From contig MGNL01000146.1 of NCBI GenBank assembly GCA_001796785.1, positions 813-10,679 on the forward strand: DNA of 9,867 bases. The letters are read 5' to 3'. The translations under genes were made by a program, and so were the position numbers. Positions 1 through 6,368 of this stretch are shown piece after piece. The notes under the pieces are model-generated. The model did not search any database, was not told the DNA's origin, and saw only the letters and a list, made by a program, of their open reading frames with translations. This DNA is from Chloroflexi bacterium RBG_16_51_16 (lineage in GTDB: Bacteria; Chloroflexota; Anaerolineae; Anaerolineales; Villigracilaceae). Every line of letters begins with the position of its first letter. The stretch's first letter is position 1.

Positions 1-210
1 CCCTTGGTAGTCAACGAGCGCCGTGCCAACCCGGTGCTCTTTGATCGGGATACATTTCCTGATTTGAAATCGCTGACAGGCGATGGCGGTGGCAGGAAAC
101 TATTCAGCAAATATCCGGTCACTTACCTCCCCTGGCATGATAAAAACCTGCTGGTGGATGTTGATGAACCTGAAGATTATGAAAAGCTTTTATCAAATGA
201 TAATCTCTAA
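1..210 (+). CDS. MobA/MocA-like nucleotidyltransferase, C-terminal fragment (5' end outside window)
   Basis: The frame is open from base 1 and ends at TAA 208-210, so only the last 69 residues are seen. They contain RRANPVLFDRDTFPDL followed by LTGDGGGRKLF and then DVDEPEDYEKL. This is the C-terminal pattern of the NTP_transf_3 family, which includes molybdenum cofactor cytidylyl- and guanylyltransferases: an (R)xNP substrate-loop motif, a GD-GGR helix, and a final D-(T/E)PEDY that helps bind metal and cofactor. Family enzymes transfer a nucleotide to molybdopterin in the cytoplasm. The N-terminal nucleotide-binding loop is outside the window, so activity and the nucleotide used cannot be judged. 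The gene ends 3 bases before the next gene, which belongs to the same family, so the two are probably co-transcribed. The family call is fairly sure; the exact substrate is inferred. Confidence 0.75.
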   Translation, partial: PLVVNERRANPVLFDRDTFPDLKSLTGDGGGRKLFSKYPVTYLPWHDKNLLVDVDEPEDYEKLLSNDNL

Positions 211-213
211 CCA

Positions 214-819
214 ATGATCATGATTTCTGCCATTATTCTTGCAGCCGGTGAATCGAAACGCATGCGTCAGCCTAAAATGCTGCTGCCGTGGGGGAACACA
301 ACCGTTCTCGGGCATGTCATCCAGGTATACCAAAAAGCTGAACTCGGAAATATTATAGTGATCACAGGCGCGGAAAAGAACGCAGTTGAGCAGGTTGCTT
401 CAGAGCAAGGTGTGACCTCCCTCCACAACCCTGATTATTCAAGGGGGGAGATGTTAAGTTCGATACAGGCCGGGTTGCGATCACTGGATACGGATGTGAA
501 CGCAGCACTGATATGTTTGGGAGACCAACCCCAGGTCCAGGAAAGTGTTGTTCGAGGAATTCTTCAAAGATTTGAGCAAGAACAAGTGCCATTAATCGTG
601 CCAAGCTATAAAATGCGGCGCGGTCATCCCTGGTTGGTGTCCCGTACGTTGTGGCCCGCAATCTTAGACTTGAAATCCGCTTCATCAACCAGGGAGTTTT
701 TAATGAAGTATGCCTCACAGATTACTTATCTGATTGTTGAAACACCTAGCGTGGTCGAAGATTTGGATACACCAGAAGAGTATCAACAACAAATAAAACG
801 TACCGATAAATTTCATTGA
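214..819 (+). CDS. MobA/MocA-like NTP transferase (probable molybdenum cofactor cytidylyltransferase)
   Basis: This 201-aa protein has the length of a complete MocA/NTP_transf_3 enzyme. Residues 9-27 hold the nucleotide-binding loop LAAGESKRM...K-LLPWG. GDQP at 103-106 is the metal- and nucleotide-binding motif, RGHP at 136-139 is the substrate loop, and DLDTPEEY at 183-190 is the family's C-terminal signature. Such enzymes activate molybdopterin with CTP (or GTP) for molybdenum hydroxylases such as xanthine or CO dehydrogenases. No hydroxylase gene lies in this window, so the partner is unknown. The start is ambiguous: ATG 214 and ATG 220 are in frame, neither has a clear Shine-Dalgarno, and ATG 220 would give the more typical MISAIILAAG start. 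The gene starts 3 bases after the related upstream gene, which points to translational coupling in a tandem duplicate pair. CTP preference is not proven from the sequence. Confidence 0.82.
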   Translation: MIMISAIILAAGESKRMRQPKMLLPWGNTTVLGHVIQVYQKAELGNIIVITGAEKNAVEQVASEQGVTSLHNPDYSRGEMLSSIQAGLRSLDTDVNAALICLGDQPQVQESVVRGILQRFEQEQVPLIVPSYKMRRGHPWLVSRTLWPAILDLKSASSTREFLMKYASQITYLIVETPSVVEDLDTPEEYQQQIKRTDKFH

Positions 820-1016
820 AACGGAATTAAAACATTAATAACCGGACATGATCGGGTGTATTCGTTTAATATTGTGCATCGGTAGTTCGTCGGTACTATA
901 AGGGTGTTTTCTAACAACTTTGTTATCTCATCGGACAGGATATTAATAAACCTATTAACTTAGTGATGGAGAATAAAGGTTAGTGTATTTCTGTACGGCA
1001 TAAGCAAAATTGATTT

Positions 1017-1021
1017 GGAGG
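1017..1021 (+). promoter_or_regulatory. Ribosome binding site of the secreted protein gene
   Basis: GGAGG lies 7 bases before ATG 1029 and fixes this start. The 209-base gap upstream has only weak promoter-like pairs, for example TTGTTA 920-925 with TATTAA 941-946 at a short 15-base spacing, so I do not call a promoter. Confidence 0.8.
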
Positions 1022-1028
1022 AACATTA

Positions 1029-1943
1029 ATGAAAAACAGGCTTACGATAAGCATCAGCCTTACTTTAGCGTTAATCTTTGCACAGGTAGGTGTGGTTCTC
1101 GCAGCCCCATCAGCATTGGAGGGTGACATCAGTGGAAATGTTACTGATGTCCAGGTTGACGACACGACAGATCCAGACACGGTTTTAGTCACCGTGGATG
1201 ATGGCCTTGGTGGCATCCAGACGGTCCGCATTTTGGCAACGGATGCGGTAACTCTCGGATTAGTTACCATTGATGAATTTGGTGTGGCAACACCTGTCGA
1301 CCCCTTGCCAACTGATCCAAAAACCATATCCGGTACTCAGATCATACCGGATGCCGGGGCGGGTGAAGAGGAAGTTACGCATCCTGTCGCCCTTGCGCTG
1401 GCTTCTTTCTTCGGAATCGCACCCGAAGAGATCATGATGGTCCATGAACAGGGTGTTTGCGAAGGGACCACTAGCGATGAAACTGGAACAGAGGGTGCCT
1501 TACCAACCGGTGAAGGTGAATGCGACAGCCACAGCATCGGATTTGGTCTGATCGCCCAGTCGCTGTGGATGGCTAACGATCTTGAAGGTGAATTCGCGTG
1601 GCAGGATATCCTGCTCGCCAAGCAAGAAAAGGATTTCACCCCACTGGGAGCACCTGAGGATGTGACGAACTGGGGTCAATTCAAGAAATATGTAAAAGAA
1701 TCCCAGGTAGATCCGGATAAAGGCCACAATCTCGGTGGCGTCATGTCTGGTCAGGAAGATCCGGTTGCGTCGGAAGCGCCTGAAACACTCGTTGAAGGTG
1801 CATCAACTCCAGGTGTAACGGGTTCAGGAGAATCCTTGCTGCTCACTACAGAGGATCAGCAAACCAATCCGGGTCAAGGTAATAATAAGAACAATAACAA
1901 CCACAAAGGCGGCAACGGAAAAGGTAAAGGCAAAAACAAATAA
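1029..1943 (+). CDS. Secreted protein with conserved Chloroflexota-style core and basic Asn/Gly/Lys tail
   Basis: This 304-aa protein starts with a signal peptide (about residues 1-25: MKNR, a hydrophobic core, then VVLA-A), so it is probably exported. Residues 31-70 look like a small beta domain (GNVTDVQVDD...VLVTVDDGLGGIQTVRI). Residues 118-223 form a helical core: HPVALALASFFGIAPEEIM, then IGFGLIAQSLWMA, then ILLAKQEKDF and NWGQFKKYVK. I associate this pattern with uncharacterised secreted proteins of Anaerolineae; that link is from memory. Its only two cysteines, C144 and C165, bracket an acidic Gly/Thr insert inside this core and could form a disulfide. The tail from about 275 is low-complexity and turns strongly basic (NNKNNNNHKGGNGKGKGKNK), possibly for binding cell-wall polymers or nucleic acid. 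Function is unknown. It is a single gene ending at a strong terminator. Confidence 0.85.
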   Translation: MKNRLTISISLTLALIFAQVGVVLAAPSALEGDISGNVTDVQVDDTTDPDTVLVTVDDGLGGIQTVRILATDAVTLGLVTIDEFGVATPVDPLPTDPKTISGTQIIPDAGAGEEEVTHPVALALASFFGIAPEEIMMVHEQGVCEGTTSDETGTEGALPTGEGECDSHSIGFGLIAQSLWMANDLEGEFAWQDILLAKQEKDFTPLGAPEDVTNWGQFKKYVKESQVDPDKGHNLGGVMSGQEDPVASEAPETLVEGASTPGVTGSGESLLLTTEDQQTNPGQGNNKNNNNHKGGNGKGKGKNK

Positions 1944-1961
1944 ACTCCGATGCTTAGATAG

Positions 1962-2000
1962 AACAATACAAGGCAGGCGATTAGCCTGCCTTGTATTGTT
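1962..2000. terminator. Bidirectional terminator, perfect 17-bp stem
   Basis: AACAATACAAGGCAGGC (1962-1978) is followed by a 5-base loop GATTA and its exact reverse complement (1984-2000). The hairpin sits 18 bases after the plus-strand stop (1943) and 25 bases beyond the minus-strand stop (2026), between converging genes. Each outer arm ends in a T-rich TTGTATTGTT when transcribed, so it can serve both strands, although neither side has a long uninterrupted U run. Confidence 0.85.
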
Positions 2001-2025
2001 AATGCGTGATTTGGGTGAATATCTA

Positions 2026-2493
2026 CTAACCCACCGCTTGATCTCTCCTGGCATTGGCTCGCAGAGCATCCTTACCCTCTCCGATAACTTTGATCAGCTC
2101 GTGAACGACCTCCGTGCCCATCCCAACAACAACGCCAGTGAGGAAGGTATCCGCTAATCCATTAAACGCCACTCCGACTGCTTGCAGTAGACGTAAATCG
2201 CTCAAGGCAACCAATCCGATCCCGAGGAGGGTCCCGCCAATCGTTGTATAGTATCGAAGACCTTTGGAGCCTCGAGCCAAGGGGCCGATTTCCGGATCGG
2301 GACTGATAATATTCCTGACTAACTGTAGAAATCGTTCGATAGCTGTTGAAGCCGCGAGGATGGGTGCAAATGGCTCCAGAAGCTGAGTTGGTCCAAATGG
2401 TGAATTCTCCTGAGCGAGGACAGCAGGGACGAATATAAGCGCCAGGATAATGACGAGCACAATAACAGTGAAGTATCGCTCCAAATCTTTCAT
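2026..2493 (-). CDS. Small membrane protein of unknown function (155 aa)
   Basis: I choose ATG 2493 (MKDLERYF...) because GAGGAG at 2500-2505 sits 6 bases upstream. An in-frame start at 2523 would add 10 residues that include this ribosome binding site and is unlikely. Residues 8-27 are a strong hydrophobic segment ending PAVLAQE, either a signal peptide cleaved after A27 or a membrane anchor. Two further hydrophobic stretches lie at about 82-98 (GGTLLGIGLVALS) and 103-127. The end holds TGVVVGMGTEVVHELIKVIGEGK and a basic tail. The segment GMGTEVVHELI resembles a G-(L/M)-G-(S/T)-xx-x-HELI motif that I recall from hypothetical membrane proteins of Chloroflexota and Cyanobacteria, with no known function. 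Size and topology recall phage holins, but no lysis genes are near. It is probably transcribed alone and ends at the shared hairpin 1962-2000. Confidence 0.75.
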   Translation of the reverse strand: MKDLERYFTVIVLVIILALIFVPAVLAQENSPFGPTQLLEPFAPILAASTAIERFLQLVRNIISPDPEIGPLARGSKGLRYYTTIGGTLLGIGLVALSDLRLLQAVGVAFNGLADTFLTGVVVGMGTEVVHELIKVIGEGKDALRANARRDQAVG

Positions 2494-2499
2494 GATGTT

Positions 2500-2505
2500 C
2501 TCCTC
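2500..2505 (-). promoter_or_regulatory. Ribosome binding site that sets the start of the 155-aa membrane protein
   Basis: Read on the minus strand this is GAGGAG, 6 bases before ATG 2493. It argues against the longer in-frame start at 2523. Confidence 0.8.
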
Positions 2506-2561
2506 AGAGCTTTCGAGGCGCACGGGCTTTATTAGCTTTTTTTTGGAAATTGCCCTTGAGT

Positions 2562-2590
2562 ATTAAAATCCCCCAATTAATCCTTGGAAA
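2562..2590 (-). promoter_or_regulatory. Possible promoter of the 155-aa membrane protein
   Basis: On the minus strand TTTCCA (2585-2590) and TTTAAT (2562-2567) are separated by 17 bases. They match the -35 and -10 consensus at 4/6 and 5/6. This would give a leader of about 60 bases containing a run of eight A. The spacing is ideal but the -35 box is weak. Confidence 0.4.
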
Positions 2591-2734
2591 GGGTATTTGT
2601 GACCATTAACACCCCGACCATTTTGACCCGGAAACTTCACATCCGCTAAAGGAGGCGGACAAGCTGGTTATAAAAACCAACCAGATTTTGATCCTGGAGC
2701 AAGATGCAGTTAACTGGAGCCTACCGACTCTTTG

Positions 2735-5700
2735 TCAAACCTTCAATAATCCAATGGTGACCTGTTCGCCTTCAAATTGATCTGCGAGAAGCTGAGCGTT
2801 CGCAGGTGGTTTTGAAAACGAATATTTCTTTGCCAAAGTTTCTGTGGTTATATATCCCGCGTGCGCCTCAATCGCCTGTTTCAATCCACCGCTACTTTCG
2901 ATAAATAGTTCGATGCGATCCACCACATCCAGGTTTGCGGATTTCCGCAAATCCTGCACCCGGCGGACGAATTCACGCGCCAATCCCTCGGAGACGAGTT
3001 CCGGGGTTAAAGCCGTGACAAGAGCTGCCACATACGCTCCTTCTTCTGCGACTGCGAATCCCTCTCTGGCGATCGCTTTTACTTCGACCTCCTCGGGGAG
3101 TATCGAATAATGTTGGTTATCGGCATCGAAAACAAGAGGCTTACCTGAGAGCAGGGTCTGTGCTACGACTTCGGAATCCAGGCTGAGAATTGCTTTCTTA
3201 ATCGATGGAAATTTATTTCCATATTTTTGACCGAGTTGCATTGGCAGCGGTTTGACGGTATGGGATACCGCTTCCGAGCCTGAGTCCAACAGTCTCACCT
3301 GCTTGACATTTAATTCTTCAGCGATAATGGTGGAATAATTTTCAACCGCGGCGCGTTCTGCAGTATTCCCGAGGGAAAAGGCTGCTTCTTGTAATGGTTG
3401 CCGGACTTTTTTATTGGCCTTTTGTCGCGCTGAATGTCCCAACGAAACGAGGTGCATGACAACTTTCATGTCATGGTTCAGTGTTTCATCAATGAACTCA
3501 GGCAGGGTGAATGGCCATTCTGCCAAATGAACAGATTCAGGAGCATTTTTATCCAGAGAAACGACAAGGTTTTGATAGAGCTCCTCAGCCAGGAATGGCA
3601 TGGCCGGGGCTAATAGCTTCGACAGGGTCACCAACGCAGCATAGAGCGTTGAATAGGCAGCTTGCTTGTCAGTGTCCGATTCATTCTTCCAGAACCTGCG
3701 TCGGGATCTACGCACGTACCAAGTTGAAAGGATCTCCACAAAATCATGGATCGGTTTGGTCGCACCCGGGACGTCGTAATTCTCGTATGCCTGAGTCACA
3801 TCCCGAACCAGCACATTGAGTTCGGAATAAAGCCAGCGATCCAATTCGCTGCCAATCGCGGGAATGCTGGATAGTTGAGGTTTGTCAAGATTCGCGTACG
3901 TGACAAAAAATGAATAAACATTCCACAGGGTCAGCGTGAAATTCCTGACCACCTCACCAACTAACTGGCTTGAGAATCTGCGTTCATTTCCGGGCGGCGA
4001 AGCCGTATACAGATACCATCGCAGAGCATCCGCTCCGTGCACATTGATCACCTCCCACGGATCAGCGATGTTCTTCAATGATTTTGACATCTTTCGTCCT
4101 TCACCATCCAGAATCAATCCCAGGCAGAGGACATTCTTGAAGGAAACTTGATCGAAGAGCAGCGTGCTGATCGCATGCAGTGTATAAAACCACCCTCGGG
4201 TTTGATCCACAGCCTCACAGATGTAATCCGCAGGGAATTGGGATTTGAATCTCTCCTGATTCTCGAAAGGATGGTGCCACTGCGCCACCGGCATGGCACC
4301 CGAATCGAACCATACATCGATAAGATCCGGAACGCGAGTCATCTGTCCGCCGCATTCCCGACATGTCCAGTGAACCTCATCGACGTAAGGCCGATGGAGC
4401 TCAATCCCTTCCAGAACCCGCCCTGTGTTTTCGGATAGCTCCGCTATCGAACCGACACAGTCGCGGTGCTTGCAGGATTCACACTCCCACACCGGAAGTG
4501 GTGTGCCCCAATAACGTTCACGGCTTAGCGCCCAGTCGATATTGTTTTCCAGCCAGTTACCGAAACGACCCTCTTTGACATGCCCGGGAACCCAGTTGAT
4601 CGTGTTATTCAATTCCACGAGTCGTGACTTTTGGGCACTCGTTCTGATGTACCACGATTCGCGGGCGTAGTATAAGAGAGGTGTTTTACATCGCCAGCAG
4701 AAGGGATATACATGGGTGTAAATTTCGGATTTGAAGAGCAAGCCTCGGGTAAGCAAATCCTCAATGATCAAAGGATCAGCGTGTTTTACAAACTGTCCCC
4801 GCCACGGTTTTACTTCCGGGACAAATGTCCCATCGGGCAGGACGGTCATCAAGACCGGCAAATCATATTCCCTGGCTACTTCCATGTCTTCGGCGCCGAA
4901 CGCGGGTGCGATATGTACCAGACCTGTACCGTCCTCTGTCGTCACATAATTGGCAAGGGTGATGTAATGCGCTGGTTTTGAGGGCGGCATGAAAGTGAAT
5001 AGAGGTTGATACTTCATGCCCTTCAACTTTTTTCCTTTATAGGTTTCCAGGACTTTATATCGACCTTCTCCCAGGACCTTATCAGCCAAGTCCCTGGCGA
5101 GGATCAATTTCTCTTTTCCACCTTCTTCCCGCTCATATTCAACTGTTACATAATCAACCTCAGGATGTACCGCCACAGCAACATTTCCAGGAAGTGTCCA
5201 GGGCGTGGTCGTCCAGACTAGAAGTGAGGTTTCTTTTTTATCCTGGAGGGGCATGCGCACATAGACCGATGGATCATCGGTCTCATGCATCGCCTCCGGA
5301 TAGTGGACTTCATGATCAGATAAAGGTGTGCCGCAGCGCGGACAATAGGGCACGACTTTATACCCTTTATAAAGCAAATCTTTGCTCCAGAATTGCTTCA
5401 GGATCCACCAGACCGATTCAATATACTCGTTGGTATAGGTTACATAAGCATCCTCCAGGTCAACCCAAAATGCGATCCGGTCGGTCAACCTTTCCCAGTC
5501 CTGGATATAGGTAAATACCGACTTCTTGCATAATTCATTGAATTTTGCAATACCGTACTCTTCTATTTGTTTCTTGTTTGTAAATCCAAGCTGCTTCTCA
5601 ACTTCGATTTCCACGGGAAGGCCGTGGGTGTCCCAGCCACCACGCCGCGATACGTGATAACCGCGCATGATCTTGTAACGCGGGAACATGTCCTTGAAAA

Positions 5701-5887
5701 CCCGAGCCAGGACATGATGAACACCTGGTTTGCCATTCGCAGTTGGTGGCCCTTCGAAAAATACATATTCCGGACGGCCCTTCCGATGATCTATTGTCTT
5801 TTTGAATATATCTCTCTGCTTCCAAAATCTAAGCACGCCTTCCTCAAGGGTTTTGATATCAAGTTCATGAGTTACCGGTTTAAACAT
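2735..5887 (-). CDS. ileS: Isoleucyl-tRNA synthetase, type 2 (IleRS2, eukaryote-like)
   Basis: IleRS charges tRNA-Ile with isoleucine in the cytoplasm. ATG 5887 gives 1050 aa beginning MFKPVTHELD, the usual start of this family. GAGGTGG just upstream is its ribosome binding site, so the GTG at 5893 inside that site is unlikely. Motifs in order: PPTANGKPGVHH at 47-58, where the HIGH signature reads GVHH; CPRC (182, 185) and CWRC (397, 400), a probable zinc site; the CP1 editing domain with TTTPWTLPGN at 226-235 and GTGLVHIAPAFGAED at 320-334, including the likely catalytic Asp; CESC (469, 472) and CREC (509, 512), a probable second zinc site; KMSKS at 599-603; then the anticodon-binding helical domain (LLAPAMPFLAEELYQ) and the long C-terminal extension typical of type 2 enzymes. 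Length and motifs indicate an intact gene. It is read from the T-box leader upstream. Type 2 enzymes are generally mupirocin-tolerant. Confidence 0.97.
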   Translation of the reverse strand: MFKPVTHELDIKTLEEGVLRFWKQRDIFKKTIDHRKGRPEYVFFEGPPTANGKPGVHHVLARVFKDMFPRYKIMRGYHVSRRGGWDTHGLPVEIEVEKQLGFTNKKQIEEYGIAKFNELCKKSVFTYIQDWERLTDRIAFWVDLEDAYVTYTNEYIESVWWILKQFWSKDLLYKGYKVVPYCPRCGTPLSDHEVHYPEAMHETDDPSVYVRMPLQDKKETSLLVWTTTPWTLPGNVAVAVHPEVDYVTVEYEREEGGKEKLILARDLADKVLGEGRYKVLETYKGKKLKGMKYQPLFTFMPPSKPAHYITLANYVTTEDGTGLVHIAPAFGAEDMEVAREYDLPVLMTVLPDGTFVPEVKPWRGQFVKHADPLIIEDLLTRGLLFKSEIYTHVYPFCWRCKTPLLYYARESWYIRTSAQKSRLVELNNTINWVPGHVKEGRFGNWLENNIDWALSRERYWGTPLPVWECESCKHRDCVGSIAELSENTGRVLEGIELHRPYVDEVHWTCRECGGQMTRVPDLIDVWFDSGAMPVAQWHHPFENQERFKSQFPADYICEAVDQTRGWFYTLHAISTLLFDQVSFKNVLCLGLILDGEGRKMSKSLKNIADPWEVINVHGADALRWYLYTASPPGNERRFSSQLVGEVVRNFTLTLWNVYSFFVTYANLDKPQLSSIPAIGSELDRWLYSELNVLVRDVTQAYENYDVPGATKPIHDFVEILSTWYVRRSRRRFWKNESDTDKQAAYSTLYAALVTLSKLLAPAMPFLAEELYQNLVVSLDKNAPESVHLAEWPFTLPEFIDETLNHDMKVVMHLVSLGHSARQKANKKVRQPLQEAAFSLGNTAERAAVENYSTIIAEELNVKQVRLLDSGSEAVSHTVKPLPMQLGQKYGNKFPSIKKAILSLDSEVVAQTLLSGKPLVFDADNQHYSILPEEVEVKAIAREGFAVAEEGAYVAALVTALTPELVSEGLAREFVRRVQDLRKSANLDVVDRIELFIESSGGLKQAIEAHAGYITTETLAKKYSFSKPPANAQLLADQFEGEQVTIGLLKV

Positions 5888-5889
5888 TT

Positions 5890-5896
5890 CCACCTC
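5890..5896 (-). promoter_or_regulatory. Ribosome binding site deciding the ileS start
   Basis: On the minus strand GAGGTGG directly precedes AA-ATG (5887). Measured from the GAGG core the spacing is about 5 bases. The alternative GTG start (5891-5893) lies inside this motif and has no site of its own. Confidence 0.7.
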
Positions 5897-5933
5897 ATCA
5901 AGGGTTTTACCGCAAGGATGTATATGTGCAAAT

Positions 5934-5966
5934 AAAAAAAATCACTCGCCTCCGAACAGAGACGAG
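5934..5966 (-). terminator. T-box intrinsic terminator of the ileS leader
   Basis: In the RNA, CUCGUCUC (5959-5966) pairs with GAGGCGAG (5945-5952) across a 6-base loop with one G-U pair, and a U run (5934-5941) follows shortly after. The 5' arm shares CGUCUCU (5958-5964) with the antiterminator, so the two structures exclude each other. It lies about 45 bases before the ileS start. Confidence 0.9.
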
Positions 5967-6137
5967 AGTCTGACTCACGTGGTACCACTCTGATTCCTGC
6001 GATGCAGGCACTTAACCGGATACTTTGATATCCGCATCTAGCTAACGGCTGATGCTGCCGGCTTTCTTAATCTCCTTAATCACCTGATCCTGGAATACCA
6101 GGCCGGTATCATGGATTTCGGATCGCAGCTCCGGGAG

Positions 6138-6140
6138 GAT
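6138..6140 (-). promoter_or_regulatory. T-box specifier codon AUC (Ile)
   Basis: On the minus strand AUC follows GAAC in the specifier loop, the usual placement after the loop-E GAA. It matches the amino acid of the downstream synthetase and would pair with the GAU anticodon. Confidence 0.9.
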
Positions 6141-6232
6141 GTTCGACCCCTGCATTTCTCCCGGCTTTCACCTTCCCGGGATCGCTGAGTCAAACAGGGT
6201 CTACTCGTTCCCATCCTAGCTGTTAATAGAAA

Positions 6233-6261
6233 ATTATACACACCTCAATTAATAAAGACAA
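6233..6261 (-). promoter_or_regulatory. Promoter of the T-box/ileS transcript
   Basis: On the minus strand TTGTCT (6256-6261), a 17-base spacer and a perfect TATAAT (6233-6238) predict a start near 6226, only a few bases before stem I of the T-box. The agreement between predicted start and RNA structure supports both calls. Confidence 0.85.
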
Positions 6262-6300
6262 GGTCGGTTACGGATGGAACATCACATAACGAATGTCATG

Positions 6301-6329
6301 TTGACGCAACTCTATCGGCTGGGTATAAT
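6301..6329 (+). promoter_or_regulatory. Promoter of the S1-domain protein gene
   Basis: TTGACG (6301-6306), a 17-base spacer and TATAAT (6324-6329) form a near-perfect sigma-70-type promoter, with a predicted start around 6335. It diverges from the ileS promoter, with 39 bases between the two -35 boxes. Confidence 0.9.
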
Positions 6330-6357
6330 CTGTTCCCGACGTTATTCCCATTCTTAC

Positions 6358-6364
6358 AGGAGAG
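6358..6364 (+). promoter_or_regulatory. Ribosome binding site of the S1-domain protein
   Basis: AGGAGAG sits 4 bases before ATG 6369 and supports this start. Confidence 0.8.
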
Positions 6365-6368
6365 CAAT

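Larger units (their letters stand above)
5934..6226 (-). promoter_or_regulatory. T-box riboswitch (tRNA-Ile responsive) in the ileS leader
   Basis: The leader senses uncharged tRNA-Ile and prevents termination before ileS. All key parts can be traced on the minus strand. Stem I base: CAGCU (6218-6222) pairs AGCUG (6126-6130), and GGGA pairs UCCC. The specifier loop has AGUA on one side and GAAC-AUC on the other, with the AUC Ile codon at 6138-6140; above it ACCCUG (6195-6200) pairs with CAGGGGU. A distal hairpin UCCCGG/CCGGGA encloses GAAGGUGAAAG, the conserved T-loop-docking element. Two small hairpins follow (6017-6034 and 5996-6008). The T-box AATCAGAGTGGTACCACG lies at 5978-5995: AGAG and ACG pair with CGU-CUCU at 5958-5964, leaving a UGGUACC bulge (5981-5987) for the tRNA NCCA end. 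A terminator with a U run competes, so control is at transcription. The parts agree with the established class; the fold itself is my hand pairing. Confidence 0.96.

Noticed and set aside
362..718. Minus-strand open frame opposite the MocA-like gene
   Set aside because: It lies fully inside a gene with clear family motifs on the other strand and has no recognisable domain or ribosome binding site.
872..899. TTGTGC and TACTAT as a promoter for the secreted protein
   Set aside because: Both boxes match poorly (3/6 and 4/6) and a competing weak pair lies at 920-946, so neither is supported.
2664..2684. CTGGTT...AACCAG hairpin as the ileS terminator
   Set aside because: Only 6 base pairs and no U run on the minus strand; no convincing terminator was found after ileS.
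2733..2738. Minus-strand TTGACA at the ileS stop codon as a promoter for the downstream membrane protein
   Set aside because: At 17 bases the -10 position reads AGTTAA, a poor match, and the pair at 2562-2590 is nearer to the gene.
3511..5514. Several plus-strand open frames of 70-106 codons opposite ileS
   Set aside because: They are antisense shadows of a well-conserved synthetase; none has a domain pattern or start signal.
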